Below, piece by piece: positions 1-9,646 of a stretch of DNA of 64,000 nucleotides. A model generated the notes under the pieces. It was not told where the DNA came from. It made no database searches and saw nothing but the letters and a program-made list of their open reading frames with translations. The DNA comes from Calycina herbarum (taxonomy: Eukaryota > Ascomycota > Leotiomycetes > Helotiales > Pezizellaceae), in NCBI GenBank assembly GCA_001414485.1, contig LLEY01000014.1:496001-560000 (forward strand). Direction: 5' to 3'. Both the position numbers and the translations under genes were made by a program. The first letter of the stretch is position 1; each line of letters begins with the position of its first letter.

Positions 1-147
1 CTTTCTTTTTGTCTTTTCCTTACTTTTCCTTTCATCTTTCTTCCCAATAAGCTGGCTTATTGCTTCAATCAACCTTTCAACTTTACTTTCTTTCTTTTCA
101 ACAAAATCATCTCATACCACTTCTTTTTCTACTCGACAAACTTCATC
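1..147 (+). promoter_or_regulatory. Pyrimidine-rich leader of the first gene
   Basis: The 147 bases before the ATG at 148 are dominated by CT tracts (ctttc and cttttc repeats). Such tracts are common in promoters and 5' leaders of well-expressed ascomycete genes. No TATA box or defined factor site is claimed. An overlapping frame that starts near 60 looks like a shadow. Confidence 0.4.
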
Positions 148-606
148 ATGGGTGCAAACACCAGCTCCGTCCGTGGCAGCAGAACCCCCTCGACAAAATC
201 ACATTCATCAACAAGAGATCGAACTTCATCACAAAGACAAACTCGTCGAATCCAACAGGTGGTTATCCATCAACCCGACGGACAATACGCCGACCCATCA
301 CGCAGACACCGGGACCACGACCGCAAAAGACGCCAAGTAGCTGGGAGGAAAAGTCGACAAAGTGGACCAGAGATAGTAGAAGACCCAGTGGAAGATCATC
401 ACCGTTACAAGGTACGCCAAACAAGATACAAAAGCTCCGATGCCACTTATATGGAGAATTACGAGCGATACCGTGCGGTGGTGGATGCCAAAAGAAGAAG
501 TGGGAATTACGAGAGCAAAATCTATATTCCAACTCATCACGAAAAGTATCGGGGGACTGCGATCATAAGAGATGAGAAGCCATATACGTATGTACTCCCA
601 AGCTGA
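148..606 (+). CDS. Small basic hypothetical protein with possible N-myristoylation signal
   Basis: This is an intronless 152-aa frame that starts in a good context (atcATGG) after a CT-rich leader. I do not recognise the family. The N-terminus MGANTSS fits the N-myristoylation pattern (Gly2, Ser6), and it is followed by about 80 residues rich in Arg, Ser, Thr, Gln and His, with basic clusters (RDRTSSQRQTRR, RRHRDHDRKRR). A myristate plus a polybasic tail would suggest attachment to the inner face of a membrane; this is inference from sequence only. The C-terminal half is less biased and rich in Tyr (MENYERYRAVVD, KIYIPTHHEKYRG), which suggests a small fold. Overlapping frames on both strands exist; this one has the best start and leader. 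It could also be a rapidly evolving lineage-specific protein. Confidence 0.6.
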   Translation: MGANTSSVRGSRTPSTKSHSSTRDRTSSQRQTRRIQQVVIHQPDGQYADPSRRHRDHDRKRRQVAGRKSRQSGPEIVEDPVEDHHRYKVRQTRYKSSDATYMENYERYRAVVDAKRRSGNYESKIYIPTHHEKYRGTAIIRDEKPYTYVLPS

Positions 607-1008
607 ATATCACAGAGGTTTTACTGACGAGCCCTGTTAGATACTCTGGTGTTTGGAATTAGGACGGTTTCGCGGAGCTGTCTTTCATGGCAGGGATTTC
701 GATTGCTTGGGAGTCGTAGACCTTCTAGAACATTGGGTTTACTTGTTTGGCACAAAATATTGGTTGTTTAATGTTTTGTGTATACTTTGGTTAAGGCGTT
801 TCATCTTCTGCTATTGGAGTGGGTTGAAGCTGGCTTTGAATCTCGGAAGTTCGGTTAATTACAATACTTGTTCATATTTATTATTGCTACCTTGATGCAA
901 TCCCGCTACTTGGTCATTTATCAAAATTCAACTTCAATTGTAGGCCGTCCTTTGGTTCCAACTTTCCAATTTTTACCCGAGTATTTGCTTCTTTAAGTAC
1001 AACCTAGA
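607..1008. other. Intergenic, convergent gene ends
   Basis: This is the 3' region between the plus-strand small protein and the minus-strand acyltransferase. It is TG/TT-rich and probably holds both 3' UTRs. I see no supported gene. Confidence 0.5.
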
Positions 1009-2159
1009 CTAATACTTCCCGCTACTACAAGCAGCCCCCCAATTTATCGTGCTCAAGCCATTAGGAATATTAATCCCACTCGCAGTCCAACTCGCCAGAG
1101 CCGTTTCAAAACCCCACGCAAGAATAGCTTTCATCCAATGCTTCTTATGACCCCATACCATGGCTTCCGAAACAGTAGCTATCCCATTCAAAAAGAAGAA
1201 GAGTCCAATCCTCTGAAGAGCTTGATTCGTCAGAATTGGACTTAATGCATAAACATGAAATACGGCCATCAGTCCAAATGCCCCGATGACACCTAAAGAA
1301 CGTGCCACCGCGACAGGAAAGCCGTATTTCGGGAGACCATATCTCAACGGTGCATACGCGAGAGATGTGCAAGGAGATGCGAAGGCGTTGTGCCAGGTTT
1401 CAGACCTTCGAGTTATGTGTTAGCATTTCACTTCTCAATTTTAGAACGAGAATCAAATTACCAAAATCCCGTCAAGCTATCCGTTAAATAAAGCGGACCA
1501 AAAAGAGCAGGACTACTTTTGTATCTAAGGATCATCTGCATACAAGTCCAAATGATATAGATAGATAAAAGCACCTCGAACGCCAGAATCGTCGGGAAAT
1601 TCTGTGGTAAAGATTGTAAGACCGCAAAAGCAAGGACATGGAGAGCAAGCTGTAATGGCTCATTGAAATTCTCTTGGTTCTTGGGTACACGAATATTATT
1701 CGGCGCGAAACTCTCATAGCGAAGTTCAGTGAGAAGAATCAAGGCGAGTTTCCAATCGGGGAGTTTTCGACCCGCTGCATATTTCGGGAGGGAATCACTA
1801 CGGGCCCAGATATCAAGAAGTTTCATTGTCCCAATTGCGACTAAAAGTCGTCAGCAAAATCCCTCACAAAATTCCGAAATAAGCTTACTGGCAAAATTCT
1901 GAAGACATTTTGCTGGACCGCATGATATTGGTGCCAAATAAGGGGAAACCCAAAAAGCACCAAGCGAAAGAACCGTTAGAACCTTATAAATTCGGTAAAG
2001 ACGTTTTGTATGGAAGTAAATGGAAAAGTAGAGTAGTTCAGTTGGAATTAATGTGAAGGCTGCGGCTTTGATGACTTCTTCTCCGATCTGGTTGATTTCT
2101 GGTGGTACTTGAATATCCGACAAAGAGATCAGACCTCTGGGGAGCTCGGAGACGTTCAT
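1009..2159 (-). CDS. Wax synthase / TRI7-like membrane O-acyltransferase
   Basis: Three exons on the minus strand: 2159-1889, 1840-1462 and 1405-1009, with introns of 48 and 56 bp (GTAAGC and GTAATT donors, frame kept at both joins). The product is 348 aa. Several hydrophobic segments run through it. The conserved stretch AIGTMKLLDIWARSDS follows the first splice, and GFWSETWHNAF spans the second and supplies the likely catalytic His (residue 222). These features match the fungal wax synthase-domain family, MBOAT-related enzymes that transfer acyl groups from acyl-CoA to alcohols in the ER membrane. The family includes TRI7-type secondary-metabolite acetyltransferases, but no biosynthetic cluster surrounds this gene, so the substrate is unknown. 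It is shorter than the usual 380-450 aa, mainly at the N-terminus, where an upstream exon could have been missed. Confidence 0.85.
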
Positions 2160-3120
2160 TTTGATGTCCTCGACACAAGTTCGACACCTCCTTTCTTGAA
2201 GCCTTCAAAATAAAGATATTTTACTGTTACACAAGTGACGAACTGTGTACCAATTTTTCCCAGGTTCGTCTCTCGTAATCCTTTAGCCAGGATGACCCCG
2301 CTTTTATTGTTGGTGATGATAAACAATACTAGGTCGGAGTTTCATAGGTGATGAGATGGATTCTGTAGCTTAATCGGCTAGTCGAATATATTTCAAGCAA
2401 ACGAAAATTGAGAACTGGACGGCGGAAGCTTTAAATACAATGCAACTCCATCCTCGGACGAAATTCGCAGTCGTGGTCATTGCATTTAGGTCGCGCTTTC
2501 CCCCACACCGGATGCTTCGGCTGCCCAGGGATCACAGAGTTTTCAGAACCTGCGTGTGACGAGTTTTGAGTCACAGGAAACATCAAACGCCGGCCTTTTT
2601 TGTGGAGTTTTTATGAAGACTTTGTTCGTTGAGATGTCTTGTCGCCGTACCCATCAAAGTGATATCGTAAGATAGGTACACGATGTTGCTGACAGTGCAT
2701 ATTCGGACTTAAGGGCATCCCTCATTAGTAAACCCACCATTGAGAATGAATTGAGATCTCTTTCTGCAAGTGCTTTGATTCTTAGCCTAATATGCTCAAA
2801 GGAGCATCTTGTGGTCGGTATCGTTAATACCAAGTCTCCGAAGTCTATGAGCAAACAAGAATCAAGAGGTGGATTTCCTTGGGGTACAACATCATCATAC
2901 CCCAAGGGTAGCATCAATTAAATTTCTTTCTTCCCATAATCATCCCCCCAGTACATTTTACAGGAAGACTTTATCGCGTCATCTACTCACAAACTCCAGT
3001 GATGCGATTTTCATCCCAACGCCATTTTTCCATCCGTGATTCATATACACATTCCCCCCACCACTCCAGTAATAATAAAACATGCCAAAACCCATACTAT
3101 ACAAATCTTCTCAAACACAA
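2160..3120. other. Intergenic region upstream of the acyltransferase and downstream of SWR1
   Basis: The 961 bases hold the acyltransferase promoter (2160-2500) and the SWR1 3' flank. An 87-codon minus-strand frame at 2654-2917 has no recognisable domain and no clear leader, so I do not call it. A short inverted repeat sits at 2877-2907. Confidence 0.5.
2877..2907. repeat. 10-bp perfect inverted repeat (hairpin)
   Basis: The arms ccttggggta (2877-2886) and taccccaagg (2898-2907) are exact reverse complements around an 11-nt loop. It lies in noncoding DNA. The function is unknown: it could be a protein-binding palindrome or chance. Confidence 0.6.
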
Positions 3121-6100
3121 TCACCTTGCTCTGTGAGACCGGTGACTTCTATCTCTGTTCTTTTTGCTCTTGTCTCGTGGAATTTCCACAGGGGTATCTT
3201 TCAATTCTTCAGTCATGACCTTGAGCATATAGTCATCAGTAGACTTGACGTGGTCTCCCCAGGCATTGAGCTCTTCCTCTTCAACCGGTTCCACCACAGC
3301 CTCGGACTCGACCTCAGCCGCTGGAGTTTCTTCTCCTGGTGTCTCGTCTACCTCACGAGGAGTGTTTGTCGTCGCCGTAACAGCATTCTCGTCGAAATCT
3401 GCGGCATCCGTTTCGTTTATTTCTCGTTCAGCTACCCGAGCTGCTGCCACATCTTCTCGGTCCTCGGCTTGAGCCAATACTCGTTGAACATTTTTGTTAT
3501 TGCCAGGGCCACCGAGAACGCGATCCATAGCGGCACTTGCGGCAGCCGCATCTTCATCAAGAGGAGTCGTTTCGTCTTCTTCAATAAGTTCCTTGGTAGG
3601 TTTGTTGAAGTAGTCCGTCGTAAACTCTCCTTCCTGAATGACCACATCGTCCAACATACGTTTTTGGTTTGCTTTACGAAGGATGTTGGCCTCGATCGTG
3701 TGCTCTGAGACGAGGCGGTAGATATGTACCTCTCGAGTTTGACCAATTCGATGGCATCGATCTTGACATTGTGCATCCATGGCGGGATTCCAGTCAAGGT
3801 CGTAAAAGATAACAGTATCCGCTCCAGTCAAGTTGATGCCCAAACCACCAGATCGACTGGACAAAATAAATGCCAGGATGCGAGTATCATTGTTGAAACG
3901 ATCTGTAAGAATCTGTCTTTGTTCGACCTTTGTGTTGCCATCCAGCCGAAGGTATTTGTGGCCATGAATATTTAGGAATTGCTCGAGTATGTCGAGAACT
4001 TTGGTCATCTGGGTAAAAATGAGTACACGGTGACCACCAGCTTCCAATCTACGAAGAAGCTTAGCCAACGTCTGTAATTTCCCGCAATCATATTGTAGCA
4101 AACGCTTGTCTGGGAACTGGATAGATAACCGCATTCGTGCTTCGTGAAATGGATCCTTCTGCGACGTGTCGAGGGTCGACTGCACAGTAGTGATACCATT
4201 TTGCTTGAGAACTAGCGAGGATATATCCTTCGCGACAACTGGGGGAGTAACACAAGCAAACTTTCGGATTGTGGAATCCAATGTTTCCGAACGCGAAGCT
4301 AATGTAGGAACCATTGAATTCATTACCGGTGAATAGTTCGAAATCCAGTCCAACCATTTGCTTCGATTCTTGGGCTTGGGTTGATTAGGCCATTGTGGGA
4401 TACCAAATGTCAAAGTATCCAAGAGTTCTTTTCCATAAATGGGCCTTTGCTGCCGACGGAGGGCGTTGAGGTAAACACAGTGTTGAAGTTCTTCAAATCT
4501 TCCCCACCGCGACGCACTCTCTAGATATACCAGGTTGGAATTTGCAGTAGCTGGATTGAGTTGGGTAAGAGAGTTCTGTGCTCTTTGCCGTTGTGACTCC
4601 CGCATCTTCATCAGGAGCTGTTGCGCACTGAGTGTTCCGATTCGATTAGTGGCGGTGGTAGAAAGCCGCTCATGTTTAGTCGGAACAAGATTCAGGAATT
4701 CCAAGCTGACCGTGGACATCGGTTCTTCATTAAAGAGGCGCCTGCGAACAAGAAGCTCTTTGATCTCAAAGTCTGCAATGGCCGATTTTTCCATAGGGAA
4801 GGAGGTCATGATTGGGCGGTCCAGGAAGAGATCGGGGTGATTGCACACTTTCCTCAGTTGCATCAAACAATTGATTATCGACAAGTAATTTCCAGACGCC
4901 AAAGTACCTCTGGTGTCATCCCTGCTTAGGAAACTGTCATACAGTTCTCTCTGCCGCTTGGAAAGGCGACAAAATTCGACATGTTCATACTTTGCAGGCA
5001 TCTGCTTCTCGACGTCTGCTTTTAATCTCCGAAGAAGATAAGGCCTCAGCACTTTGTGAAGTTTGCTGATGATTGCTTTGGACTCGTCATCCATCTGGTC
5101 GCGACCATGTTCAAGAATCTGCTCGGAAGGCTTTTTGAACCAATCCTGAAACTCTTTCAAATTTGCAAACCCACCTACACCCGGCTCTGTACCATCCGAG
5201 GGCATCAGGAAATAAAGCAGAGACCAAAGTTCCGTCAGATTGTTCTGAAGAGGAGTACCGGTAAGGAGAAGTCGTGCTCGGGTATTGAAAGTCAACATTG
5301 CTTGCCACCTTTGCGACTGAAAGTTCTTGATGTTATGAGCTTCATCCAGGATCATGTAATGCCAAGGTCGGCGTTTAAAGATGGCTTGATCGCGAAGAAT
5401 GAGTTGGTAGGATGTGATACAGACATTCCAATTATTTTCTGCCTTCCACCCAATACGTTTTCTTCTGCGCTCCTCTATTGACCCGTAATAGGTTAATATT
5501 TTGAATCCTGGGCACCATTTCTTGAACTCCATTTCCCAGTTCAGAATGACACTAGTTGGGACAATCACAAGATGGGGGCCCCATACTTCATGCTCACACG
5601 CAAGATGCGCTAGTAAAGCTATCGTCTGTATAGTCTTACCGAGCCCCATTTCATCCGCCAGGATGCCGTTAGTGCCTGCATTATACAGCCCGGCAAGCCA
5701 GTCTAGACCATCGTGTTGGTACTCTCTGAGTGTTCCGCGCAATAGATGTGGAATTGGTGTTTTAAGTGTACTGGTCGGCTGTGGAGTAGAGCGCTGGCTA
5801 ACTTGCCCGCTGTTTTGGTGTAGCTCTACTGATGATGCTGAATCGGCCTCAGAGGGTTTTGTGTCGGTGGTCCTTGGGGTTGGTAGACTACTGCGGTCGG
5901 GACTTAGGGCTGTGACCTCTTGTATCTTCTTGATTGGCAACGGGGTTTCTGTGTCGGCATTGGTGGATATTTCGGTATTTTCAACAACGTAGATAATATC
6001 TTCCATGGGGAGGTCGTTTTGTGCGTTGCTCTCAACGACAGCAGAAGATGCTTCATGGCTGCTTTCAACAGCAGAAGGGGATGTTTCGTGGGTGCCTTCC

Positions 6101-7986
6101 AACCCATTCACAGTCGGTTCCTGTTCAGATTTGCCACTTTCTATCTCCATCGCTTTGATATCTAATGGATCAAGAAATCCAAGTAGACCCAAGGCACCAG
6201 TATTGTCGTCTGATTCCTCCTCGCTGCTCTCCTCTTCCTCTTCCTCCTCACTTTCTTCATCGCTGTCATCCATGTCGATTGACTCATCACTGTCTTCGGC
6301 AGCAGTACCATTCACTTCTGGTTCAGATTCCACCGCCACATCGGGCATCTCCACATCTTCTGTCTGAATCGACATACTCTCAATCCCAGAGTATTTCTCT
6401 TTGAGTTGCTCTTGCGTTAGCAGCTCATCCTCAGCAGTATCTGGCGAAACGTGCTCCTCTTCACCCTCAGATTCTGTTGATGACATATTGCTCTCCCCAT
6501 CATCGCCTTCAGAATCCGACCCGGCATCGTCACTCTCTTCGGAATTTTGAGTCTGATCATCCTCGCTTGTCACCTCGGAGTCTCTGAACGCACTCTGTGC
6601 TTGAAGTTTCAGGGTCGACTTGTCCACAGCTTCATTCAAAGCCCTACGAACTCGTTCCTGCTCTTGAGCCTCCCACTCCGCAAGACGCCTTCGGTTCACC
6701 TCTGCCTTGGCATTTGCCCAAGTAGTTTGTAGAGTTTTGACCAAGAACCGGTATTTGTTTGCCGAAACTTTGGCCTCCTCTGCTTCCAGTTGTTCCAGTG
6801 ACTTCGGTTGTTTCCGCTTCCACTCGTCTCTACACGCTTCTGCAAGTTTCTTTGCCATACCACGATGTTTCCGGTGCTCTAGCCCCATTAACCTATGGAA
6901 TTCAATGGCGGCCCTGTTTAGATGGTCTTGATGCGCGTATTGTACAGGAACTATGTGATCTTGCTGAGTCGGTTCATATGCACTACAAACTTGGGGACTT
7001 AGAAGGCCCCCCGACTTTGCAGCTTCCTCAAGCCGCAGGATAAGAAGGGCATCCCTTGAGACTGATTCTGGTGTATATCCTTGACCGTCTTCGACACTGT
7101 ACAAACCTCCCTCTTCAACCGGTATGGTTTTTGCTGCTTCAAAAAACTCTCCTAATGTTGGGTACCTCTTGGGGCGTTTGAGTTCTAGACCGGGATGTGT
7201 TATAGGTATCGATGCTGGCTTAATGAGGAACTTGATTCGTGAGAGCTTGGCCTTGGGACTTGCCCCCGAAAGGTCCGTTGGCTGAACGGTAGTTGTATTC
7301 AACTGAGTAATCTCCTCATCGTGGTTTATCTCCCGCCTGGAGCGGCGCAATTTATCTGGACGAGTTTGCGTTGGTGCTGATTGAGGCGCTTTGGGACTTG
7401 GAGAGCGTTTTTGATGGCGGACTGGAGTATGCTTTGGTTCACTCGGCATAGACTTGCGATGGCTTCGTTTCGGAGATGCTGCAGGTTTGGATGGAGAGCT
7501 AGACGGGAGCGCATGGTGAGCGCTGGATCCGCCGTTAGTACTGGCTTTTCGAGTTCCGTTGGATAATGTATTTGGTGCCTCCTTGGCCGGATGCCCATTG
7601 GTTTTTCCATTTTTTGGATTTGTCTTTTGGACAATGCCTCGCGTTTGGCGTCTATCTGAAGGCGGTTGAAGGTCATAAGGTATGTGGTTCGTCCGGCCCG
7701 ATTTCCTGATTCCATCTTGTGTAAAAGACGAAGGCCCTTCTGCTAGGATTTTCTTCCAAGGGGGGGACTCGGGTTTTCGACGCGGAATAGACGCGGCTTC
7801 ACCAACTCGCTGCTTCTTAGGTAGCGGACCCTCGTCATGCGCAGTATATCCATTTTCACCGTTTGTTTTCGCAACTTCGATTTCTGTAGGCGCGTGGGAT
7901 GGAGGAAGGGATTCGGGTGGATCTTTGGTGTTGTTTGGGGATTGCGATATTGTATTCGGCTCTTCAACTTCTGACGCGGTTGTCAT
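3121..7986 (-). CDS. swr1: SWR1 chromatin-remodelling ATPase
   Basis: A single 1621-aa exon, usual in length for fungal Swr1. It is the motor of the SWR1 complex, which swaps H2A-H2B for H2A.Z-H2B in promoter nucleosomes. In order: a disordered basic N-terminus (1-245); an HSA-type helical region for actin/Arp binding (about 342-450); a long acidic Ser/Glu/Asp tract (about 470-600) typical of the histone-binding part of Swr1; a SNF2 ATPase lobe 1 from about 750 with Walker A GLGKT (781-785), DEAH box (881-884) and LLTGTPLQNN (907-916); a large insertion (about 1065-1290) characteristic of the INO80/SWR1 subfamily; and helicase lobe 2 with motif VI QCQDRCHRIGQ (1406-1416). The C-terminus ends in a short Arg/Lys/Ser tail. 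The insertion and the acidic tract separate it from Ino80 and Fun30. It is divergent from the complex I gene at 8382. Confidence 0.97.
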   Translation of the reverse strand: MTTASEVEEPNTISQSPNNTKDPPESLPPSHAPTEIEVAKTNGENGYTAHDEGPLPKKQRVGEAASIPRRKPESPPWKKILAEGPSSFTQDGIRKSGRTNHIPYDLQPPSDRRQTRGIVQKTNPKNGKTNGHPAKEAPNTLSNGTRKASTNGGSSAHHALPSSSPSKPAASPKRSHRKSMPSEPKHTPVRHQKRSPSPKAPQSAPTQTRPDKLRRSRREINHDEEITQLNTTTVQPTDLSGASPKAKLSRIKFLIKPASIPITHPGLELKRPKRYPTLGEFFEAAKTIPVEEGGLYSVEDGQGYTPESVSRDALLILRLEEAAKSGGLLSPQVCSAYEPTQQDHIVPVQYAHQDHLNRAAIEFHRLMGLEHRKHRGMAKKLAEACRDEWKRKQPKSLEQLEAEEAKVSANKYRFLVKTLQTTWANAKAEVNRRRLAEWEAQEQERVRRALNEAVDKSTLKLQAQSAFRDSEVTSEDDQTQNSEESDDAGSDSEGDDGESNMSSTESEGEEEHVSPDTAEDELLTQEQLKEKYSGIESMSIQTEDVEMPDVAVESEPEVNGTAAEDSDESIDMDDSDEESEEEEEEESSEEESDDNTGALGLLGFLDPLDIKAMEIESGKSEQEPTVNGLEGTHETSPSAVESSHEASSAVVESNAQNDLPMEDIIYVVENTEISTNADTETPLPIKKIQEVTALSPDRSSLPTPRTTDTKPSEADSASSVELHQNSGQVSQRSTPQPTSTLKTPIPHLLRGTLREYQHDGLDWLAGLYNAGTNGILADEMGLGKTIQTIALLAHLACEHEVWGPHLVIVPTSVILNWEMEFKKWCPGFKILTYYGSIEERRRKRIGWKAENNWNVCITSYQLILRDQAIFKRRPWHYMILDEAHNIKNFQSQRWQAMLTFNTRARLLLTGTPLQNNLTELWSLLYFLMPSDGTEPGVGGFANLKEFQDWFKKPSEQILEHGRDQMDDESKAIISKLHKVLRPYLLRRLKADVEKQMPAKYEHVEFCRLSKRQRELYDSFLSRDDTRGTLASGNYLSIINCLMQLRKVCNHPDLFLDRPIMTSFPMEKSAIADFEIKELLVRRRLFNEEPMSTVSLEFLNLVPTKHERLSTTATNRIGTLSAQQLLMKMRESQRQRAQNSLTQLNPATANSNLVYLESASRWGRFEELQHCVYLNALRRQQRPIYGKELLDTLTFGIPQWPNQPKPKNRSKWLDWISNYSPVMNSMVPTLASRSETLDSTIRKFACVTPPVVAKDISSLVLKQNGITTVQSTLDTSQKDPFHEARMRLSIQFPDKRLLQYDCGKLQTLAKLLRRLEAGGHRVLIFTQMTKVLDILEQFLNIHGHKYLRLDGNTKVEQRQILTDRFNNDTRILAFILSSRSGGLGINLTGADTVIFYDLDWNPAMDAQCQDRCHRIGQTREVHIYRLVSEHTIEANILRKANQKRMLDDVVIQEGEFTTDYFNKPTKELIEEDETTPLDEDAAAASAAMDRVLGGPGNNKNVQRVLAQAEDREDVAAARVAEREINETDAADFDENAVTATTNTPREVDETPGEETPAAEVESEAVVEPVEEEELNAWGDHVKSTDDYMLKVMTEELKDTPVEIPRDKSKKNRDRSHRSHRAR

Positions 7987-8381
7987 GACTGGGGCCAGGC
8001 ACTACCGTGAGCTCAACGAAATGAACATTTGATGGGACGATTTTTACGTCGGCAGATGCGCGGAGCCTCAAAAAGTTCTGCCGTGAAGTCGCTGCAATGC
8101 CTAGACGTCTGTGGCGGATGTGGTTGACGAAAAAGTGAGCAACTATTCATGTCTGGTGTGTGTCAACACAAATCAAAAATTGACATGCGGCAACCGTGCA
8201 CGTGGACCTGGAGAAGCGACGCTAACTGATTAATGCCCGATCTCAGTGAGGCTGCTACCGAGCAGAGGTACCTCATTCAATCTCCAGATAGGTATCAAAT
8301 AGCAACACCCCTCATTCGAGGTACGACTATAAGTCCACAACTCAATCGCCCTCTTTACAGACCAACTGACCTTACCTGCAG
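7987..8381. promoter_or_regulatory. Shared divergent promoter of swr1 and the complex I subunit gene
   Basis: The 395 bases separate the two start codons. No named element is claimed. The compact head-to-head arrangement means both promoters and 5' leaders must fit here. Confidence 0.6.
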
Positions 8382-9048
8382 ATGTTGTCGCGGCGAATTG
8401 CAACAGCGCGCCCCGTGCGGGTTGCGTTCCCCATAGCTCAGCGAGCACTACTTGGACAACAACGAAAAGCGTCATCAGCGAATGCTGAGTATCCTGCCAT
8501 GGTCCGTAACCACTCAACTGCGCCCTATATATGTTCGCAATCGATTCGGAGCTTTAGACTGACACTGTAGATGGTAGACCGAGGCTGAAGATCCCCATAT
8601 GGTTGGTGATGGACCCCTCGAGGAACAGAGCAATTGGTTGACCATGTGTACAGAATGGAGGATATGTGAATCCACCTGCGGTCAAGAGACAGTTCCGCGA
8701 CCCCCATGGTGACTGGTGGGACAAGCAAGAGCGCCGCAACTACGGAGAGCCGGTTCACGAAGACAATGATATCCTTGGAATGTTTTCCCCCGAAGAATAC
8801 ACACATACGAAGCCAGGAAAGGGATTGTTTCAAATTGGATGCTTTGTGGCTGCTGTCTTTGGACTCTGCGGTGTTGTTGGTATGACCTATCCGGATAAGC
8901 CATCGGCACCACGGGAGTTTGAGGGAGGACTTGAAAAGGAATTGGGTGGACCACGCGCATTACGGGTACGTTGAAGATATGATTTCCCGTTTGATAATTC
9001 GTGTTGGTACTGACTGGTTGATAGGCTAGAGCTGCTGGTGATGCATAA
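8382..9048 (+). CDS. Mitochondrial complex I subunit, NDUFB8 (ASHI) type
   Basis: Four exons: 8382-8501, 8578-8601, 8654-8965 and 9025-9048, all joined in frame, giving 159 aa. The N-terminus (MLSRRIATARPVRVAF, Arg-rich, no acids) is a mitochondrial presequence. The conserved core includes VKRQFRDPHGDWWDKQER, then a single membrane segment at about residues 106-125 and the tail SAPREFEGGLEKELGG. These match the fungal 20-kDa NDUFB8-type accessory subunit of the membrane arm of NADH:ubiquinone oxidoreductase in the inner membrane. Exon 2 is only 24 bp (TEAEDPHM); it is required to join the presequence exon to NGGYVNPP in frame. The first donor is the weak gtccgt, so the exact first junction is the least certain part. 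Confidence 0.9.
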
Positions 9049-9646
9049 GAAAGGCCAGTTGGGTTCATTTGTACATACGGAATTGATGATTCATAATCAG
9101 ACATTCCAATTCACAAAATTGTTGTGTACCATGAGATAGAGAGAGACTGTACGAGGATCAACAAGGAGCTAAAAAACCCAAACTTAAAACCACTCTATTA
9201 GTATTGCCTAGTTCCTTACAGGCTACCCCTTTTAAGCTCGCAAGGGAGTTGGTGAACTACTGGTGAGCTACTCCCATCTATTATATTTTGGTAAATGGAA
9301 CACTTTCTAGTCATACTTGATATCGTTTTTTCTTAACACGGAAGGAACCATTCTGATGGTTGTATTGTTTCCCCGATTCCGGGGCCTCGGCAGCCTGATG
9401 AGAGCAGTCGCTCTTTCCTTCTTCGCTCCTTCCCATTTTCTCGAGAACGTCTTTAGTGCTTCGCGCATTCTTGTTTTGCAGCGATGGCGTACCTCGTCCG
9501 GTCACGGGTCAAACTCTTCTACACATCCTTCAACCTTCCAGGTCTGCTGAGTTGAATGAAACTGGCTTCGCAGATTCGTTTCTACTGCTTCTTGTCCATC
9601 AATTGCAAGCAGCCAAGGCGGACTTGGTTACGTCTCGAAAACCAAG
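9049..9646. other. Intergenic / probable 5' leader of the next gene
   Basis: This lies between the complex I subunit and the 520-aa protein. It contains short frames without recognisable features; part of it is probably promoter and 5' UTR of the gene starting at 9647. Confidence 0.5.

Noticed and set aside
1009..2159. Biosynthetic gene cluster around the TRI7-like acyltransferase
   Set aside because: Neighbours are housekeeping genes (swr1, complex I subunit); no synthase, P450 or transporter is nearby.
2360..2420. Possible tRNA: tagcttaatcgg resembles a polymerase III A box
   Set aside because: No B box (GGTTCGANNCC) or acceptor-stem pairing follows within tRNA distance.
2654..2917. 87-codon minus-strand frame
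   Set aside because: No domain, no leader, and part of it is the palindrome at 2877-2907; probably chance.
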